Shown here piece by piece: positions 30,965-31,359 of a stretch of DNA of 31,359 nucleotides (positions are counted from its first letter, which is position 1; each line of letters begins with the position of its first letter). The notes under the pieces were generated by a model. That model saw only the letters and a program-made list of their open reading frames with translations, searched no databases and was not told the origin of the DNA. This stretch comes from Deltaproteobacteria bacterium (GTDB lineage: Bacteria > Desulfobacterota > Desulfobacteria > Desulfobacterales > SURF-7), in contig JAFDJC010000029.1 in assembly GCA_019307665.1 (NCBI GenBank), positions 1 to 31,359 on the forward strand, in the 5' to 3' direction. Position numbers and translations under genes: made by a program.

Positions 30965-31359
30965 ACGATTTTTTATAAATCGCATTTTTTCGCATAAGCT
31001 ATAAACGATGTGTCTGTAAAAAAATCGAAAGGCATGCATGAAGGACAGGGTTTAGGCCCTATGGATAATGTCGTTTCCATAGCTGAGTGATCAACGACAA
31101 TTATTATTTTCCTGCGGGTATTATAACTGACACTGATCACAACTGAAATGACAGGAACGAATGTTAACTATTTCCAAAGACTTAATGTTCAGGAAGGGAT
31201 TCAGGATTAGCAAAAGAAGTGTATTGGTAGTTACCATGATTACCGACCAATAAAGAGACGAACAGAGTAACACCGGCAACGAGTTGCCGGTGCCCGAAGG
31301 GCAAGAAGAGGTCCATAGAAGTTACACCTCTTCCTCGCATCTTGTGCTTCGCACCCAGA
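30965..31359. other. gene-free right-edge region with dense hairpin potential
   Basis: No convincing coding frame. It holds CGATTT-TTTAT-AAATCG (30966-30982), a possible H-type pseudoknot (31059-31099) and a run of stems from 31222 to 31354: TATTGGT/ACCAATA, a perfect 10-bp CACCGGCAAC/GTTGCCGGTG, GCCC-GAA-GGGC, GAAGAGGT/ACCTCTTC and GTGC-TTC-GCAC. It runs off the window edge. Confidence 0.55.

Noticed and set aside
31020..31110. c-di-GMP (GEMM) riboswitch
   Set aside because: The GGCAAACC and ACGCAAAGCC core sequences are not present on either strand.
1..31359. CRISPR array, tRNA or rRNA genes, complete insertion sequence
   Set aside because: No regularly spaced repeats, tRNA-like cloverleaf, rRNA segment or transposase frame was recognised.

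Overview
The window reads like a mesophilic, strictly anaerobic delta-proteobacterium, most plausibly a sulfate-reducer-like member of the Desulfobacterota. This is inferred from the gene families: a tungsten-type aldehyde:ferredoxin oxidoreductase, an Fe-S/FMN/FAD dienoyl-CoA reductase, many DUF35/thiolase-like CoA genes and a type IV pilus minor-pilin/PilY1 set. No rRNA or other taxonomic marker is present. The sequence is moderately AT-rich and densely coding.

Region 1 (1-12780, all + strand, gaps mostly under 40 bp) is one catabolic gene train that begins before the window. In order: an SCP2-DUF35 protein (5' partial), a DUF35-MaoC fusion, an acyl-CoA dehydrogenase, two thiolase-like proteins, a second SCP2-DUF35, a stand-alone DUF35, an enoyl-CoA hydratase, a FadH-like old-yellow-enzyme reductase, an AOR-family oxidoreductase and a cholesterol-oxidase-like GMC flavoprotein with a ferredoxin-type cysteine cluster. 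It has the parts for anaerobic CoA-thioester beta-oxidation of a bulky hydrophobic substrate (alicyclic, polycyclic, terpenoid or steroid-like). The substrate cannot be read from sequence. The SCP2-DUF35/DUF35 pair is duplicated around the two thiolase-like genes, and one thiolase-like gene has lost its 5' end next to an AGGATTA-type simple repeat.

Region 2 (12781-15348) holds a hipBA toxin-antitoxin pair with a sigma70-type promoter and operator-like half-sites, a short repeat relic, a PilZ gene on the minus strand, and a 475-bp AT-rich intergenic stretch with strong inverted repeats.

Region 3 (15349-17550) is a metallo-beta-lactamase-fold protein that has lost most metal ligands, converging on a PAS-histidine kinase-receiver protein. 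The two genes are separated by an 11-bp tandem repeat that overlaps both stop codons.

Region 4 (17685-21958) is a housekeeping operon: DUF2065, queA, tgt, nfu-like, a class I aminotransferase and methylmalonyl-CoA epimerase, closed by a terminator. Next comes a minus-strand vapBC pair, then an acyl-CoA dehydrogenase-tetR operon whose promoter is covered by two tandem TetR-like palindromes.

Region 5 (24633-31359, minus strand) is a minor-pilin operon, FimT/GspH - PilW - PilX - PilY1, with a near-consensus promoter and a foldable leader. The last ~300 bp hold a possible pseudoknot and a dense run of hairpins, with no convincing gene, running off the right edge.
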